Below are positions 45,761 to 54,018 of a stretch of DNA of 64,000 nucleotides, one piece after another. Positions within the stretch are counted from its first letter, which is position 1. Each line of letters begins with the position of its first letter. The translations under genes and the position numbers were made by a program. The stretch is taken from NCBI GenBank assembly GCA_964536015.1, contig CAZHVS010000008.1, forward strand, positions 1-64,000. The letters are read 5' to 3'. Source of the DNA: CAZHVS01 sp964536015. Its GTDB lineage: Bacteria; Bacteroidota; Ignavibacteria; Ignavibacteriales; Ignavibacteriaceae. Below the pieces are notes generated by a model. The model made no database searches. It worked only from the letters and a program-made list of their open reading frames with translations, and was not told the origin of the DNA.

Positions 45761-46438
45761 CTAAATTTCTACTTCTTGTCCGTATTCAAATATCTTACAA
45801 ACTTTATTTTTTAATTCTAATTTTTTCTTAAATTCATTAGGATCGGCTGTAATAACTGGAAATGTGTTGTAATGCATTGGTACAGCAACTTTAGGATTTG
45901 CTAATTCAACTGCTTTTACAGCATCATCTATTCCCATTGTAAAATTATCACCAATAGGTAAAAGCATATAATCAATTGAATTAATTTCTCCAATTAATTT
46001 CATATCATAAAATAATCCTGTATCACCGGTATGATAAATTGTTTTACCATCGATAGTTACTAATACACCTGCTGGTTCACCAGCATAAAAATTATCAGGT
46101 GTTAATGAACCGTGATGTGCAATAGTAAATTTTACTTTTCCAAAACTAAAGCTATAACTTCCACCAATGTGCATATTATGAGCTTTAAATCCTTTTGATG
46201 CACAATAATTTGCAAGTTCATTTACGCAAATAAATGTTGAATTACATCTCTTTGCAATCTTAAATGCATCCCCCAGATGATCACCATGAGCATGCGTAAG
46301 AATGATAAAATCTGCATCAACATCTTTTGATGTGACTGGTGATGTTGGATTACCATCAAAAAAAGGATCAATAAGAATTTTCTCTCCTTTTAATGATGTT
46401 AATTGAAATGCTGAGTGTGAAAAATATTTTAATTTCAT
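45761..46438 (-). CDS. UPF0173-type metal-dependent hydrolase
   Basis: Metallo-beta-lactamase fold of the UlaG-like/UPF0173 type. Opening LKYFSHSAFQL, metal ligands in THAHGDHLGDA, TIAHHGS and YHTGDTGLF, and VAVPMHYNTFP near the end. The physiological substrate of this family is not known. It is 225 residues, normal for the group. Confidence 0.85.
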   Translation of the reverse strand: MKLKYFSHSAFQLTSLKGEKILIDPFFDGNPTSPVTSKDVDADFIILTHAHGDHLGDAFKIAKRCNSTFICVNELANYCASKGFKAHNMHIGGSYSFSFGKVKFTIAHHGSLTPDNFYAGEPAGVLVTIDGKTIYHTGDTGLFYDMKLIGEINSIDYMLLPIGDNFTMGIDDAVKAVELANPKVAVPMHYNTFPVITADPNEFKKKLELKNKVCKIFEYGQEVEI

Positions 46439-46452
46439 ATTTACACCTAAAA

Positions 46453-46908
46453 TTATTTACTAAGTAATTTAATAAATTTTTTTGGGAATTTGCTGGTAAT
46501 AAAATCAATTAATTCTATTTTTATCTCATCGGTTAATGATGTTTTTTGAGAAAAAATGTTTTTAACTATGTTTTCTTTATTCTTTGCTTCAAGATTTTCA
46601 TTTCCTAAGTGAATCAACATAATATCTATATCACGAAGCAAACCTGTCTTATCCTGGAAATATTCGACTTTATCATAAAATTTTTTGTAGTCTTTGCTTT
46701 TAAAGCACTGCGCAAATACTTCAAGTGAATATCTTAATCTTCGAATAGCTATTCTCACTTCGTGAAGGTTTGGTTCATTTTGCTCTTCAAGATAAAATTT
46801 AATTTTTTCGTCTAAATCTTTATACCGATGCTTTAATGTTTCTTTTGCTGCATCAACAAATGATGAATTATTATTAATACTGCTTATTTTCCATTTTTCT
46901 AAATTCAT
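46453..46908 (-). CDS. CHAD domain protein, short
   Basis: A helical protein of 151 residues with the conserved basic motif HEVRIAIRRLRYSLEVFAQ of CHAD domains, which bind polyphosphate in characterised cases. Length is about half that of a complete CHAD domain, so it may be a minimal or shortened version. It sits 12 bp from the glycosyltransferase. Confidence 0.75.
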   Translation of the reverse strand: MNLEKWKISSINNNSSFVDAAKETLKHRYKDLDEKIKFYLEEQNEPNLHEVRIAIRRLRYSLEVFAQCFKSKDYKKFYDKVEYFQDKTGLLRDIDIMLIHLGNENLEAKNKENIVKNIFSQKTSLTDEIKIELIDFITSKFPKKFIKLLSK

Positions 46909-46920
46909 ATAAGAAAAATA

Positions 46921-47571
46921 TTATTTTGTAAGCACTTTCAAAAATCCTTTTATTGCCTGCCAATTTTTCATTTTACTTTTTTCATCTCCATAAATGGTTG
47001 ATATTTCCGTATCTCCAATTCTGTATTTTTTTTTTGCAGCATTAATCAGTATCTCACTTTCTGCTTCAAAGCCATGTGATGACGGCAAAATATCGTTTAA
47101 AATTTTTGTTTTGTACAATCTAAATCCGCTTTGACTGTCAATAATTTTTTGTCCGGTTTTTTTAGACATCAGATATGAAGTTAAAGCATTACTCGCAATC
47201 CTGTGAATTGGCATTGTGCCTGGAGTTTTTTTTCTGCTTCCTATTACAATATCATAATTTTCAATTTTAGTAAAGAAATCAGGAATAAAATCCGGGTTAT
47301 GTTGTAAATCAGCATCAAGTGTAAAGGTAAATTGTGAATCTAAAGTAATTGAATATTCAAATCCTTTGTTTAATGCAAATCCTTTCCCCGAATTATTAAC
47401 CAGATTAACTAAAAATACCTTTTCATTTTGAGGCAGATTCTGTAATGAATTATCAGTAGAACCATCATTTACTGCAATAACTTTATCAACATACTTTAAA
47501 GTATGCAGAATAATTTTATTAATTGTCCTTTCTTCATTATAAAAAGGAATAATAGCGACAGATTTGATCAT
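46921..47571 (-). CDS. Family 2 glycosyltransferase, DPM1-like
   Basis: GT-A fold with VAIIPFYNEERTINKIIL, AVNDGSTDNS and the metal-binding LDADLQHNPDFI. The following IDSQSGFRLYK resembles polyprenyl-phosphate mannosyl/glucosyl transferases, suggesting transfer of a sugar to a lipid carrier, but no membrane segment is present. It lies between cdaA and the CHAD gene. Confidence 0.87.
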   Translation of the reverse strand: MIKSVAIIPFYNEERTINKIILHTLKYVDKVIAVNDGSTDNSLQNLPQNEKVFLVNLVNNSGKGFALNKGFEYSITLDSQFTFTLDADLQHNPDFIPDFFTKIENYDIVIGSRKKTPGTMPIHRIASNALTSYLMSKKTGQKIIDSQSGFRLYKTKILNDILPSSHGFEAESEILINAAKKKYRIGDTEISTIYGDEKSKMKNWQAIKGFLKVLTK

Positions 47572-47578
47572 ATTAAAA

Positions 47579-48382
47579 TTATTTTCTAAAGAAATCTTTG
47601 AATGAAAAATTTTTTCTTACACCAATAGCAGATGTTATTTTGTTTCTAAGTGCCTCTTTTGAAAGTCCTCTTGTTAATTTTCCCTTTTCAGCAATCGATA
47701 TGCTGCCTGTTTCTTCTGATACAATAATGCTTAATACATCTGCTTGCTCGGATATGCCTAATCCTGCTCTGTGCCGCATACCAAGTGGAATACCCGCAAC
47801 CTCAGAAGTTAAAGAAAGAGGCATTGTGCAACGTACTGCTTCAATTATATCGTTCTTTATAATTGCCGCACCATCGTGCATAGGGGATCTTGGATAAAAA
47901 ATAGATTTTAATAAACCTTTAGTAAGTCTTGCCTCTATTATTTCACCGGTTTCTGCAAAACCTCTAATACCTGATGATTTAATAAGAATAATTAAAGCAC
48001 CGTGCTGCTGTTGTGCCATTTCGAATACAGCATCTGTTATTATGTTTGCAGGTGAGTATGTTTCACCTTTAATGACTAATCTTAAAAATGGATTCCTTCC
48101 AAGGTAAACAAGAAATCTTCTAATCTCTGGTTGAAAGAGAATTATGAATGCAATAATCCATATATCTGTAATGAACTTTAATAACCAGCTTAAAGCACGC
48201 AATCCAATTGCCTGGGAAGTGAATGAAAGAATAATTACAATCACTAAACCCATAAATATTTGAGCGCCGACAGATTCCTTAAGGAATGTATATAACTTGT
48301 AAATGATTATTGCAACAATTGCAATATCAATTATATCAAGGAAGGTAACTGATACGAATCCTATTTTAATTATTTCAAACAT
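47579..48382 (-). CDS. cdaA: Diadenylate cyclase CdaA
   Basis: Makes the second messenger c-di-AMP from ATP at the membrane. Three N-terminal helices (residues ~10-90) precede the DAC domain with GALIILIKSSGIRG, the DGA motif in PMHDGAAIIKND and RHR in MRHRAGLGISEQ. It shares one base with folP, an arrangement common in the Bacteroidetes group. Confidence 0.95.
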   Translation of the reverse strand: MFEIIKIGFVSVTFLDIIDIAIVAIIIYKLYTFLKESVGAQIFMGLVIVIILSFTSQAIGLRALSWLLKFITDIWIIAFIILFQPEIRRFLVYLGRNPFLRLVIKGETYSPANIITDAVFEMAQQQHGALIILIKSSGIRGFAETGEIIEARLTKGLLKSIFYPRSPMHDGAAIIKNDIIEAVRCTMPLSLTSEVAGIPLGMRHRAGLGISEQADVLSIIVSEETGSISIAEKGKLTRGLSKEALRNKITSAIGVRKNFSFKDFFRK

Positions 48383-49152
48383 TATCCTGCCAGTTTAATA
48401 AGTGTTTTTAATTGTAACGCATTTTTGTAGTTATGAGTTCTAATAATGTTTGCTCCTTTGTTAATTGCAATTGTTTCCAGAATTGAAGTTGCTGTATCTC
48501 TTTCATTAATTTCAAGATTTAGTGATTTACCAATTAGTGATTTCCTTGAAACTCCTACTAATAGCGGAAGATTGTTTACTTTTAATTCATTCAGTCTTTT
48601 AATTATTTCAAAATTATGTGATAATGTTTTTCCAAAGCCTATACCTGGGTCAAGAATTATTTGTTCAACACCGTTTTGTTTTGCTTCTTCTATTCTTTGT
48701 TTAAAATATTGTCTAATTTCTTCTATTAAGTTTTCATAAATTGGATTAACCTGCATTGTTTGCGGTGTTCCCTTTATGTGCATCAATATATACGATGCAT
48801 TATACTTTGCTGCAACGCTAAGAATCTTTGGATCGAATGTGCCGCCGCTTATATCATTAACAATTGTGCTTCCTTTTTGCAGTGCTTCTTCTGCAATTTG
48901 ATGTTTAGTTGTATCAATTGATATAATTGCCTGCGGACGTTGTGCAATAATTCCTTCAATTACAGGAATAACTCTTTCCATTTCTTCATTAATGGATATA
49001 TTAGCCGCTCCCGGTCGTGTAGATTCTCCACCAATATCTATAAAATCTACTCCGTCATCGAACATTTGTATTCCATATTTTATTGCGTCTGCAGGAGAAT
49101 TGTATTTTCCTCCATCAGAGAACGAATCGGGTGTTATATTTAGTATCCCCAT
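48382..49152 (-). CDS. folP: Dihydropteroate synthase
   Basis: Joins p-aminobenzoate with the pterin diphosphate in folate synthesis. MGILNITPDSFSDGG, DIGGESTRPGA, SIDTTK, NDISGG, DPGIGFGK and GVSRKSLIG are all present. The ATG used here cuts into the first beta-strand: homologous-looking sequence continues in frame upstream (ITFTEPLVMGIL) as far as a stop at 49228-49230, yet no ATG, GTG, TTG or CTG occurs there. The true start is therefore unresolved; an ATT at 49191 is one candidate. Confidence 0.92.
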   Translation of the reverse strand: MGILNITPDSFSDGGKYNSPADAIKYGIQMFDDGVDFIDIGGESTRPGAANISINEEMERVIPVIEGIIAQRPQAIISIDTTKHQIAEEALQKGSTIVNDISGGTFDPKILSVAAKYNASYILMHIKGTPQTMQVNPIYENLIEEIRQYFKQRIEEAKQNGVEQIILDPGIGFGKTLSHNFEIIKRLNELKVNNLPLLVGVSRKSLIGKSLNLEINERDTATSILETIAINKGANIIRTHNYKNALQLKTLIKLAG

Positions 49153-49388
49153 TACTAATGGTTCTGTAAATGTTATTTCTTTCTCTTTAATGCGGTATGT
49201 AAGTGTTTGTTCGATTGTTCTATCAGTTCAATTAATTATTAAAAATTCTCTTTTAAATTTAGTAAAAAAAACATTCAGTAATGAATTCCTTCTTTATTGC
49301 ACTTTAAAGTTTTTATCATATTCAAAATGTATTTAATAATTTTTTGTAAATTTGCATTAGGAATTAAAAATAATACATACAAATCATT

Positions 49389-51764
49389 ATGAAGACATCT
49401 AAAAAACAAAAAGCAAAACAAGAAAACATTTTAACATCCAAAGTTGAAAATTATTATCTCAATCTATCGGGTAAAGAATTACTTTACGCTCCTACTGAAA
49501 AGATTCCAGTCATTCAGGTAAGCAATTTTCCTGAGTTAGGAAAACTTACAGCACTTCGTTTTATTGAATGGGTGCAGCAGAATGCGAATGGAGTAATCTC
49601 TCTGCCAACTGGCAAGACTCCTGAACACTTTATTAAATGGGTTTCTTTCTTTATTAAGAATTGGGGAAAACCTGAAGTAGAAAAAATATTCAAAGAACTT
49701 GATCTTGATTACATTACACGTCCGCAAATGGAAACTCTTCACTTTGTGCAAATAGATGAGTTCTATCCTATTGATGCTTTTCAGCATAATAGTTTCTATT
49801 ATTATATCCAGAAATATTATTTAAGCAATCTTCAACTGGATCCGAAGAAAGCAATGTTGATTAATGTGAATGATATAGGCACTGCTGAGAATTTACCTTT
49901 AGAAGAAATATTCCAGGATAAGTGCGTTGATCTTTCACTAAGGACTCGATGGGCAAGCAATCGACTTGAACGCCTGCAGAAAAGAACTATTGAGATTGTT
50001 GATGAATTTTGCACTAATTATGAAAAACAAATTCGTGAGTTAGGAGGAATTGGTTTCTTCCTTGGAGGGATTGGTCCTGATGGTCACATTGGTTTTAATG
50101 TGATGGGAAGCGATCATTATTCTACTACACGATTAATTCAAACAAATTATGAAACGCAAGCTGCTGCAGCAACAGATTTAGGTGGAATTGAAATTGCTAA
50201 AAACCGTTTAGTAATAACTATTGGTCTTGATACTATTACTTACAACCCTAATGCAACGGCTATTATTATTGCAGCAGGCGAAGCTAAGTCGAATATAGTG
50301 CGTGATAGCATCGAAAACTCACCTTCTAACAAATATCCAGCAACTGTTTTGCAAAAATTAAAGAATGCACGCTTCTATATAACCAATGGAGCGGCTCTTC
50401 GTTTGATGGAACGCCGTCACGTTGATGTTGAAAAGGAAGAGCCTTTATCTCGCCTTTCGCTTGAAAGAGCTGTTATCAATCTTGTAATTGAAAAAGGTAA
50501 AGAGTTAATGACTCTTACTGAACATGATTACAAAGATAATAAGATGACTGACCTTATTATTAAGAAATCAAAGAAGTCTGTAAAAGATATAAACAAATGT
50601 ATTCAGGATTCAGTCATTCAAAAGTATAAGAAAGGGATGGAATTTGTTGATAACCAGACAATTCTTCATACAGGACCACATCACGATGATATTATGCTTG
50701 GTTATCTTCCTTATATAATACATCTTGTGCGTAATCCAAACAATAAACATTATGTTGCAACAATGACAAGCGGATTTACTGCGGTTACTAATGCTTATAT
50801 GCTTGAACTTCTGCAGGACTTAAAAGCTTTTATGAATAATAAAGAGTTTGTTGCTCGTTTTGCAAAACATTATTTCGACCCTGAATTTATTGAAGGACGT
50901 AATCGTGATGTTAATTTGTATCTTGATGGAGTTGCTTCGCACAGCAGAACACTTAAAAAGGAAGCAACATCAAGAAGGATGCTGCGTAACATTATTATGA
51001 TTTATGAAGAAGACAATGTTGTTTATCTTAAAGACCGTGTTGATGAGTTGATAAACTATTTTGAAACTCAATACCCGGGGAAAAAGGATATTCCTCACGT
51101 GCAAAAGCTTAAAGGAATGCTTCGTGAGTGGGAAGAAGAAATTCTTTGGGGATTTTTTGGATTTAACAATGATAATGTTTTCCATCTTCGTCTTGGCTTT
51201 TACCAAGGAGAAATCTTTACAGAGAATCCTACATTCAACCGAGATGTTCTTCCTATCTACCAATTGCTTAAGAAGGTTAAACCAACAATTATTACTGTTG
51301 CATTAGACCCCGAAGGCAGCGGACCAGATACTCATTACAAAGTTTTGCAGGCTACAACCGAAGCACTAAAACTTTATGAAAAAGAAGCAGACATTTCGAA
51401 CATAAAAATATGGGGTTACAGAAATGTTTGGTATCGTTTTCATCCGGCAGAAGCAAATATATTTGTGCCGGTAAGCTTAAACTCATTTGCAATAATGGAA
51501 AATGCTTTTATGTACAGCTATGGAAGCCAGAAAGCAGCAAGTTTTCCAAGTTATGAATACGATGGACCATTCTGCCGATTGGCGCAAAAGATACAGGAAG
51601 AACAATACAACATAGTAAGAACCTGTATAGGAAAAGATTATTTTATTAATAATGAAAATCCACGCGTTAGAGCAACGCACGGAATGGTTTACCTGAAAGA
51701 ATTAACACTTGAAGAGTTCTATACTCACTCTACCGAGTTGAAGAAACTTACGGAGAATTTGTAA
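49389..51764 (+). CDS. Glucosamine-6-phosphate deaminase fused to a PIG-L (LmbE-like) deacetylase domain
   Basis: A two-domain protein of 791 residues. Residues ~50-340 are NagB-like: substrate loop SLPTGKTPEHF, QIDEFYPI and the catalytic GGIGPDGHIGFN. Residues ~420-780 are a PIG-L/LmbE domain with the zinc motif PHHDD at about 430-434 and a distal HxxH-like DTHYK. NagB turns glucosamine-6-phosphate into fructose-6-phosphate and ammonia, and PIG-L enzymes deacetylate N-acetylglucosamine groups, so the fusion could act on an amino sugar in two steps. Upstream TAAATTTG (49347-49354) is a possible -7 element. It reads divergently from folP. Confidence 0.87.
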   Translation: MKTSKKQKAKQENILTSKVENYYLNLSGKELLYAPTEKIPVIQVSNFPELGKLTALRFIEWVQQNANGVISLPTGKTPEHFIKWVSFFIKNWGKPEVEKIFKELDLDYITRPQMETLHFVQIDEFYPIDAFQHNSFYYYIQKYYLSNLQLDPKKAMLINVNDIGTAENLPLEEIFQDKCVDLSLRTRWASNRLERLQKRTIEIVDEFCTNYEKQIRELGGIGFFLGGIGPDGHIGFNVMGSDHYSTTRLIQTNYETQAAAATDLGGIEIAKNRLVITIGLDTITYNPNATAIIIAAGEAKSNIVRDSIENSPSNKYPATVLQKLKNARFYITNGAALRLMERRHVDVEKEEPLSRLSLERAVINLVIEKGKELMTLTEHDYKDNKMTDLIIKKSKKSVKDINKCIQDSVIQKYKKGMEFVDNQTILHTGPHHDDIMLGYLPYIIHLVRNPNNKHYVATMTSGFTAVTNAYMLELLQDLKAFMNNKEFVARFAKHYFDPEFIEGRNRDVNLYLDGVASHSRTLKKEATSRRMLRNIIMIYEEDNVVYLKDRVDELINYFETQYPGKKDIPHVQKLKGMLREWEEEILWGFFGFNNDNVFHLRLGFYQGEIFTENPTFNRDVLPIYQLLKKVKPTIITVALDPEGSGPDTHYKVLQATTEALKLYEKEADISNIKIWGYRNVWYRFHPAEANIFVPVSLNSFAIMENAFMYSYGSQKAASFPSYEYDGPFCRLAQKIQEEQYNIVRTCIGKDYFINNENPRVRATHGMVYLKELTLEEFYTHSTELKKLTENL

Positions 51765-51780
51765 AGAATGTTTTTTTGCG

Positions 51781-51834
51781 GCAGCATGGTTTCTGCTTAA
51801 CAAAATGTAGATTTTTTCTCCTTTTCCATGCTGC
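51781..51834 (+). terminator. Long-loop hairpin after the NagB/PIG-L gene
   Basis: GCAGCATGG (51781-51789) and CCATGCTGC (51826-51834) are perfectly complementary across a 36-nt loop that contains T-runs. A T-rich tail follows. It is placed 16 bp after the stop, so termination or 3'-end protection is likely. Confidence 0.55.
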
Positions 51835-51885
51835 TTCAATTTTTATTTATAAGTTTATTATTCCCCTACCTCTGATTTAATTACA

Positions 51886-51915
51886 AAAACCCTTTCTAAA
51901 GGAAGAAAAAGGGTT
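51886..51915. terminator. Second hairpin upstream of the 21-bp array
   Basis: AAACCCTTT (51886-51894) pairs with AAAGGGTTT (51907-51915) over a 12-nt loop. A/T tracts flank both sides, so it could terminate in either direction. Its 3' arm merges with the first unit of the tandem array. Confidence 0.5.
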
Positions 51916-52165
51916 TATATAGATAATTAAGCCTCTTATTCATTGAACGATATATATTATTTACGGGGGTGTATATCTTATATAGAAGGCTGTAAAGCTT
52001 ATTTACAGAGCTTTATATATTATATACAACACTGAAAGGCTTATTTACAGGGTTGTAATGCTTATTTACAATCCTGAAAGGCTTATTTACAGGGCATTAT
52101 ATCTTATTTACAGTCTTGTAATGCTTATTTACAAAGCTGTAAAGATTATATAATTGATTGAATAT
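51914..52165. repeat. Tandem array of twelve 21-bp units built on TTATTTACA
   Basis: Units begin at 51914 and recur at exactly 21-bp steps up to 52145. The first nine bases are TTATTTACA exactly in six units (51998, 52040, 52061, 52082, 52103, 52124), and TTATATAGA, TTATTCATT, TTATTTACG or TTATATACA in most others. Several units hold the dyad TTACA-N4-TGTAA. The array has no spacers, and stops occur in every unit-spanning frame I checked, so it is neither CRISPR nor coding. Together with the two hairpins and a very AT-rich flank (52166-52311), it fills the 547-bp gap. TTATTTACA is two bases from the DnaA box consensus TTATCCACA. Confidence 0.9.
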
Positions 52166-52311
52166 ATTGTTTATTCACCTTAAAAAGATGAATAATTGAA
52201 ACAAAATAAAGGTTTTATTAGACTTTCATTCATTTATTTGATTGGAAGTAGAATAAATAAAATAAAATCATATAAATCAACATATTCATTAACTTATTAC
52301 AGGAGTAACAC

Positions 52312-52677
52312 ATGGCAGAAAAGAACACACGTGCACTTGCACCAGCAATTTTAGCCGAAGACGTAAACGCTTTCTCTTCCTTAAAGGGAATTGGATCTTA
52401 CGACCCGGCTAATGCAGATTTTTCACTTGGTAATTTGCAAACTGCATACGACAGGATGATAAATCTCCAAATTACCTTTGCACAAAAAGAAGCTGATTAT
52501 AAAGCTGCACGAGATGAAAAAGTGCTTGCTGAATGGGATTTTCACGAGAAAATGCTCGGTGCAAAAGACCAGGTTGTTGCACAATATGGCAGCAGCTCAA
52601 ACGAGGTTCAGGCTCTGGGCTTAAAGAAAAAGAGTGAATACAAAAAGCCATCCGGCAGAAAGCCCGCAAGTAAGTAA
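52312..52677 (+). CDS. Small conserved protein of unknown function, helical
   Basis: 121 residues, no signal peptide or membrane segment. The middle (DRMINLQITFAQKEADYKAA onward to EKMLGAKDQVVAQYG) is likely a helical hairpin or coiled coil, and the tail (LKKKSEYKKPSGRKPASK) is strongly basic. A good AGGAG lies 9 bases ahead of the ATG. It stands alone between the 21-bp array and a terminator. The basic tail would suit nucleic-acid binding, which is inference. Confidence 0.65.
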   Translation: MAEKNTRALAPAILAEDVNAFSSLKGIGSYDPANADFSLGNLQTAYDRMINLQITFAQKEADYKAARDEKVLAEWDFHEKMLGAKDQVVAQYGSSSNEVQALGLKKKSEYKKPSGRKPASK

Positions 52678-52690
52678 GTGCTCATAAAAA

Positions 52691-52724
52691 AAAGATTCTT
52701 CTCTGCAAAGGGAAGAATCTTTTT
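52691..52724. terminator. Bidirectional terminator between convergent genes
   Basis: AAAGATTCTTC (52691-52701) pairs with GAAGAATCTTT (52712-52722) over 10 nt. A-run before and T-run after let it serve both the small + gene and the - strand lipoprotein gene. Confidence 0.85.
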
Positions 52725-52759
52725 ATAAATACAATCCTTAAAAACCAATAAACAAAAAA

Positions 52760-53251
52760 TTATTTTGTAATACCGCTTCCGCTTGTACGATGCGAAACAA
52801 AATTACCTCCTACAGAATCAGGCCAACCCATCATAGTAAACTTTATATAATAGCTTCCGGTAGCTTGCCCGTTTTTAACAATACCTGTCGATGACATAGT
52901 AAAAGGAGAATTCTGATAACCAACCGGTGCAGAAAGATTTGTAGCAGTTCCCTGCCCCGAAAAACTAACTACTGAATCCTTTATTATCACTTCACCTTTT
53001 GCAAACGGACATTTGACCTCTGCACCATTATAATGAGAAACCCACGAACCCGATGCTTTAATTGAACCATCGTCGTACTTTTCAAAAGCATAAGTTCCAT
53101 AGTTAGAACTATCGTTATTAACAATTGCATACCAAACTTCAGTTGCTACTACAGTACTATTTGCCTCTGATGGATTTTCATTACTTACTTTGCAGCTGCT
53201 TATTGATAGTATAAGGATTAGTATTGATGCGGAAATAATGGATTGTCTCAT
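52760..53251 (-). CDS. Predicted lipoprotein of unknown function
   Basis: A lipoprotein signal peptide ends at a lipobox LSISSC, with the lipidated Cys at about residue 20. The mature 140 residues are beta-rich (SIKASGSWVSHYNGAEV, VVSFSGQGTATN, ATGSYYIKFTM), suggesting a small beta-sandwich or barrel. No family recognised. The 107 bp upstream show no clear promoter. Confidence 0.7.
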   Translation of the reverse strand: MRQSIISASILILILSISSCKVSNENPSEANSTVVATEVWYAIVNNDSSNYGTYAFEKYDDGSIKASGSWVSHYNGAEVKCPFAKGEVIIKDSVVSFSGQGTATNLSAPVGYQNSPFTMSSTGIVKNGQATGSYYIKFTMMGWPDSVGGNFVSHRTSGSGITK

Positions 53252-53358
53252 ATATATGCTTTCTTTCAGAAGTTATGATTTACATTTTATAATGAATACA
53301 ATAATTATTATTCAAAATAGAATGATTTAATATTTACACTGAAAAGATAAAGTTAAAT

Positions 53359-54015
53359 TTATTTATTAACAATGTTCTTAAGCACAGCAGTAGCAGCAGT
53401 AATATTCTCTGCATGGAAGATAGCCGAACCAGCAACAAAAACTTCGCACCCTGCATTAGAAATATTCTCAATAGTATCTTTACTAACACCGCCATCAACT
53501 TCAATAAAGAATTTATAATTGTGTTTATGTTTTAATTCAGCGGCAGCCTCAATCTTCTTTAAAGAAGACTTGATAAATGATTGTCCGCCAAATCCCGGAT
53601 TGACCGACATAATTAAAAGTAAATCAATCTCATCAAGAATATCTTCAACAGAAGACAAAGGAGTAGCAGGATTAATAGAAACACCGGCTTTGCATCCGAG
53701 TTGTTTTATCTTAGTAATTGTTCTATGCAGATGAATAACCTCTTCCCTATGCACAGTAATAATATTTGCACCAGCATTAGCAAACTCATCAAGAAGGTTA
53801 TCCGGTGTTTTAATCATAAGATGCACATCAAGCGGAACTTTAGCTAAGGATTTTACAGCTTTAATGATAATAGGACCAAATGTAAGATTAGGAACAAACT
53901 GACCATCCATTACATCACAGTGAATCCAGTCTGCGCCGCCAAGCTCAGCAAGACGAATTTGATTAGGAAGGTTTGCAAAATTGGCAGAAAGTATAGATGG
54001 AGCAATTAGTTTCAT
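53359..54015 (-). CDS. rpe: Ribulose-phosphate 3-epimerase
   Basis: Pentose phosphate enzyme interconverting ribulose-5- and xylulose-5-phosphate. TIM barrel with APSILSANFANL, the metal/catalytic HCDVMDGQFVPNLTFGP, LDVHLMI, SVNPGFGGQSF and the second aspartate in FIEVDGGV. At 218 residues it is complete. It follows the PASTA gene by 3 bp. Confidence 0.95.
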   Translation of the reverse strand: MKLIAPSILSANFANLPNQIRLAELGGADWIHCDVMDGQFVPNLTFGPIIIKAVKSLAKVPLDVHLMIKTPDNLLDEFANAGANIITVHREEVIHLHRTITKIKQLGCKAGVSINPATPLSSVEDILDEIDLLLIMSVNPGFGGQSFIKSSLKKIEAAAELKHKHNYKFFIEVDGGVSKDTIENISNAGCEVFVAGSAIFHAENITAATAVLKNIVNK

Positions 54016-54018
54016 AAC

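Noticed and set aside
47598..47897. 99-codon open frame on + opposite cdaA
   Set aside because: It is a shadow of the conserved DAC domain on the other strand, with no ribosome site or recognisable features.
48446..48739. 97-codon open frame on + opposite folP
   Set aside because: It mirrors the conserved folP coding sequence and has no independent support.
51914..52165. CRISPR array
   Set aside because: Units are contiguous 21-mers without spacers, they vary internally, and no cas gene is near.
51914..52165. Heptapeptide-repeat coding region (21 bp = 7 codons)
   Set aside because: On the - strand a frame gives VNK-type repeats and on + LFT-type repeats, but both are broken by TAA codons in several units and lack starts.
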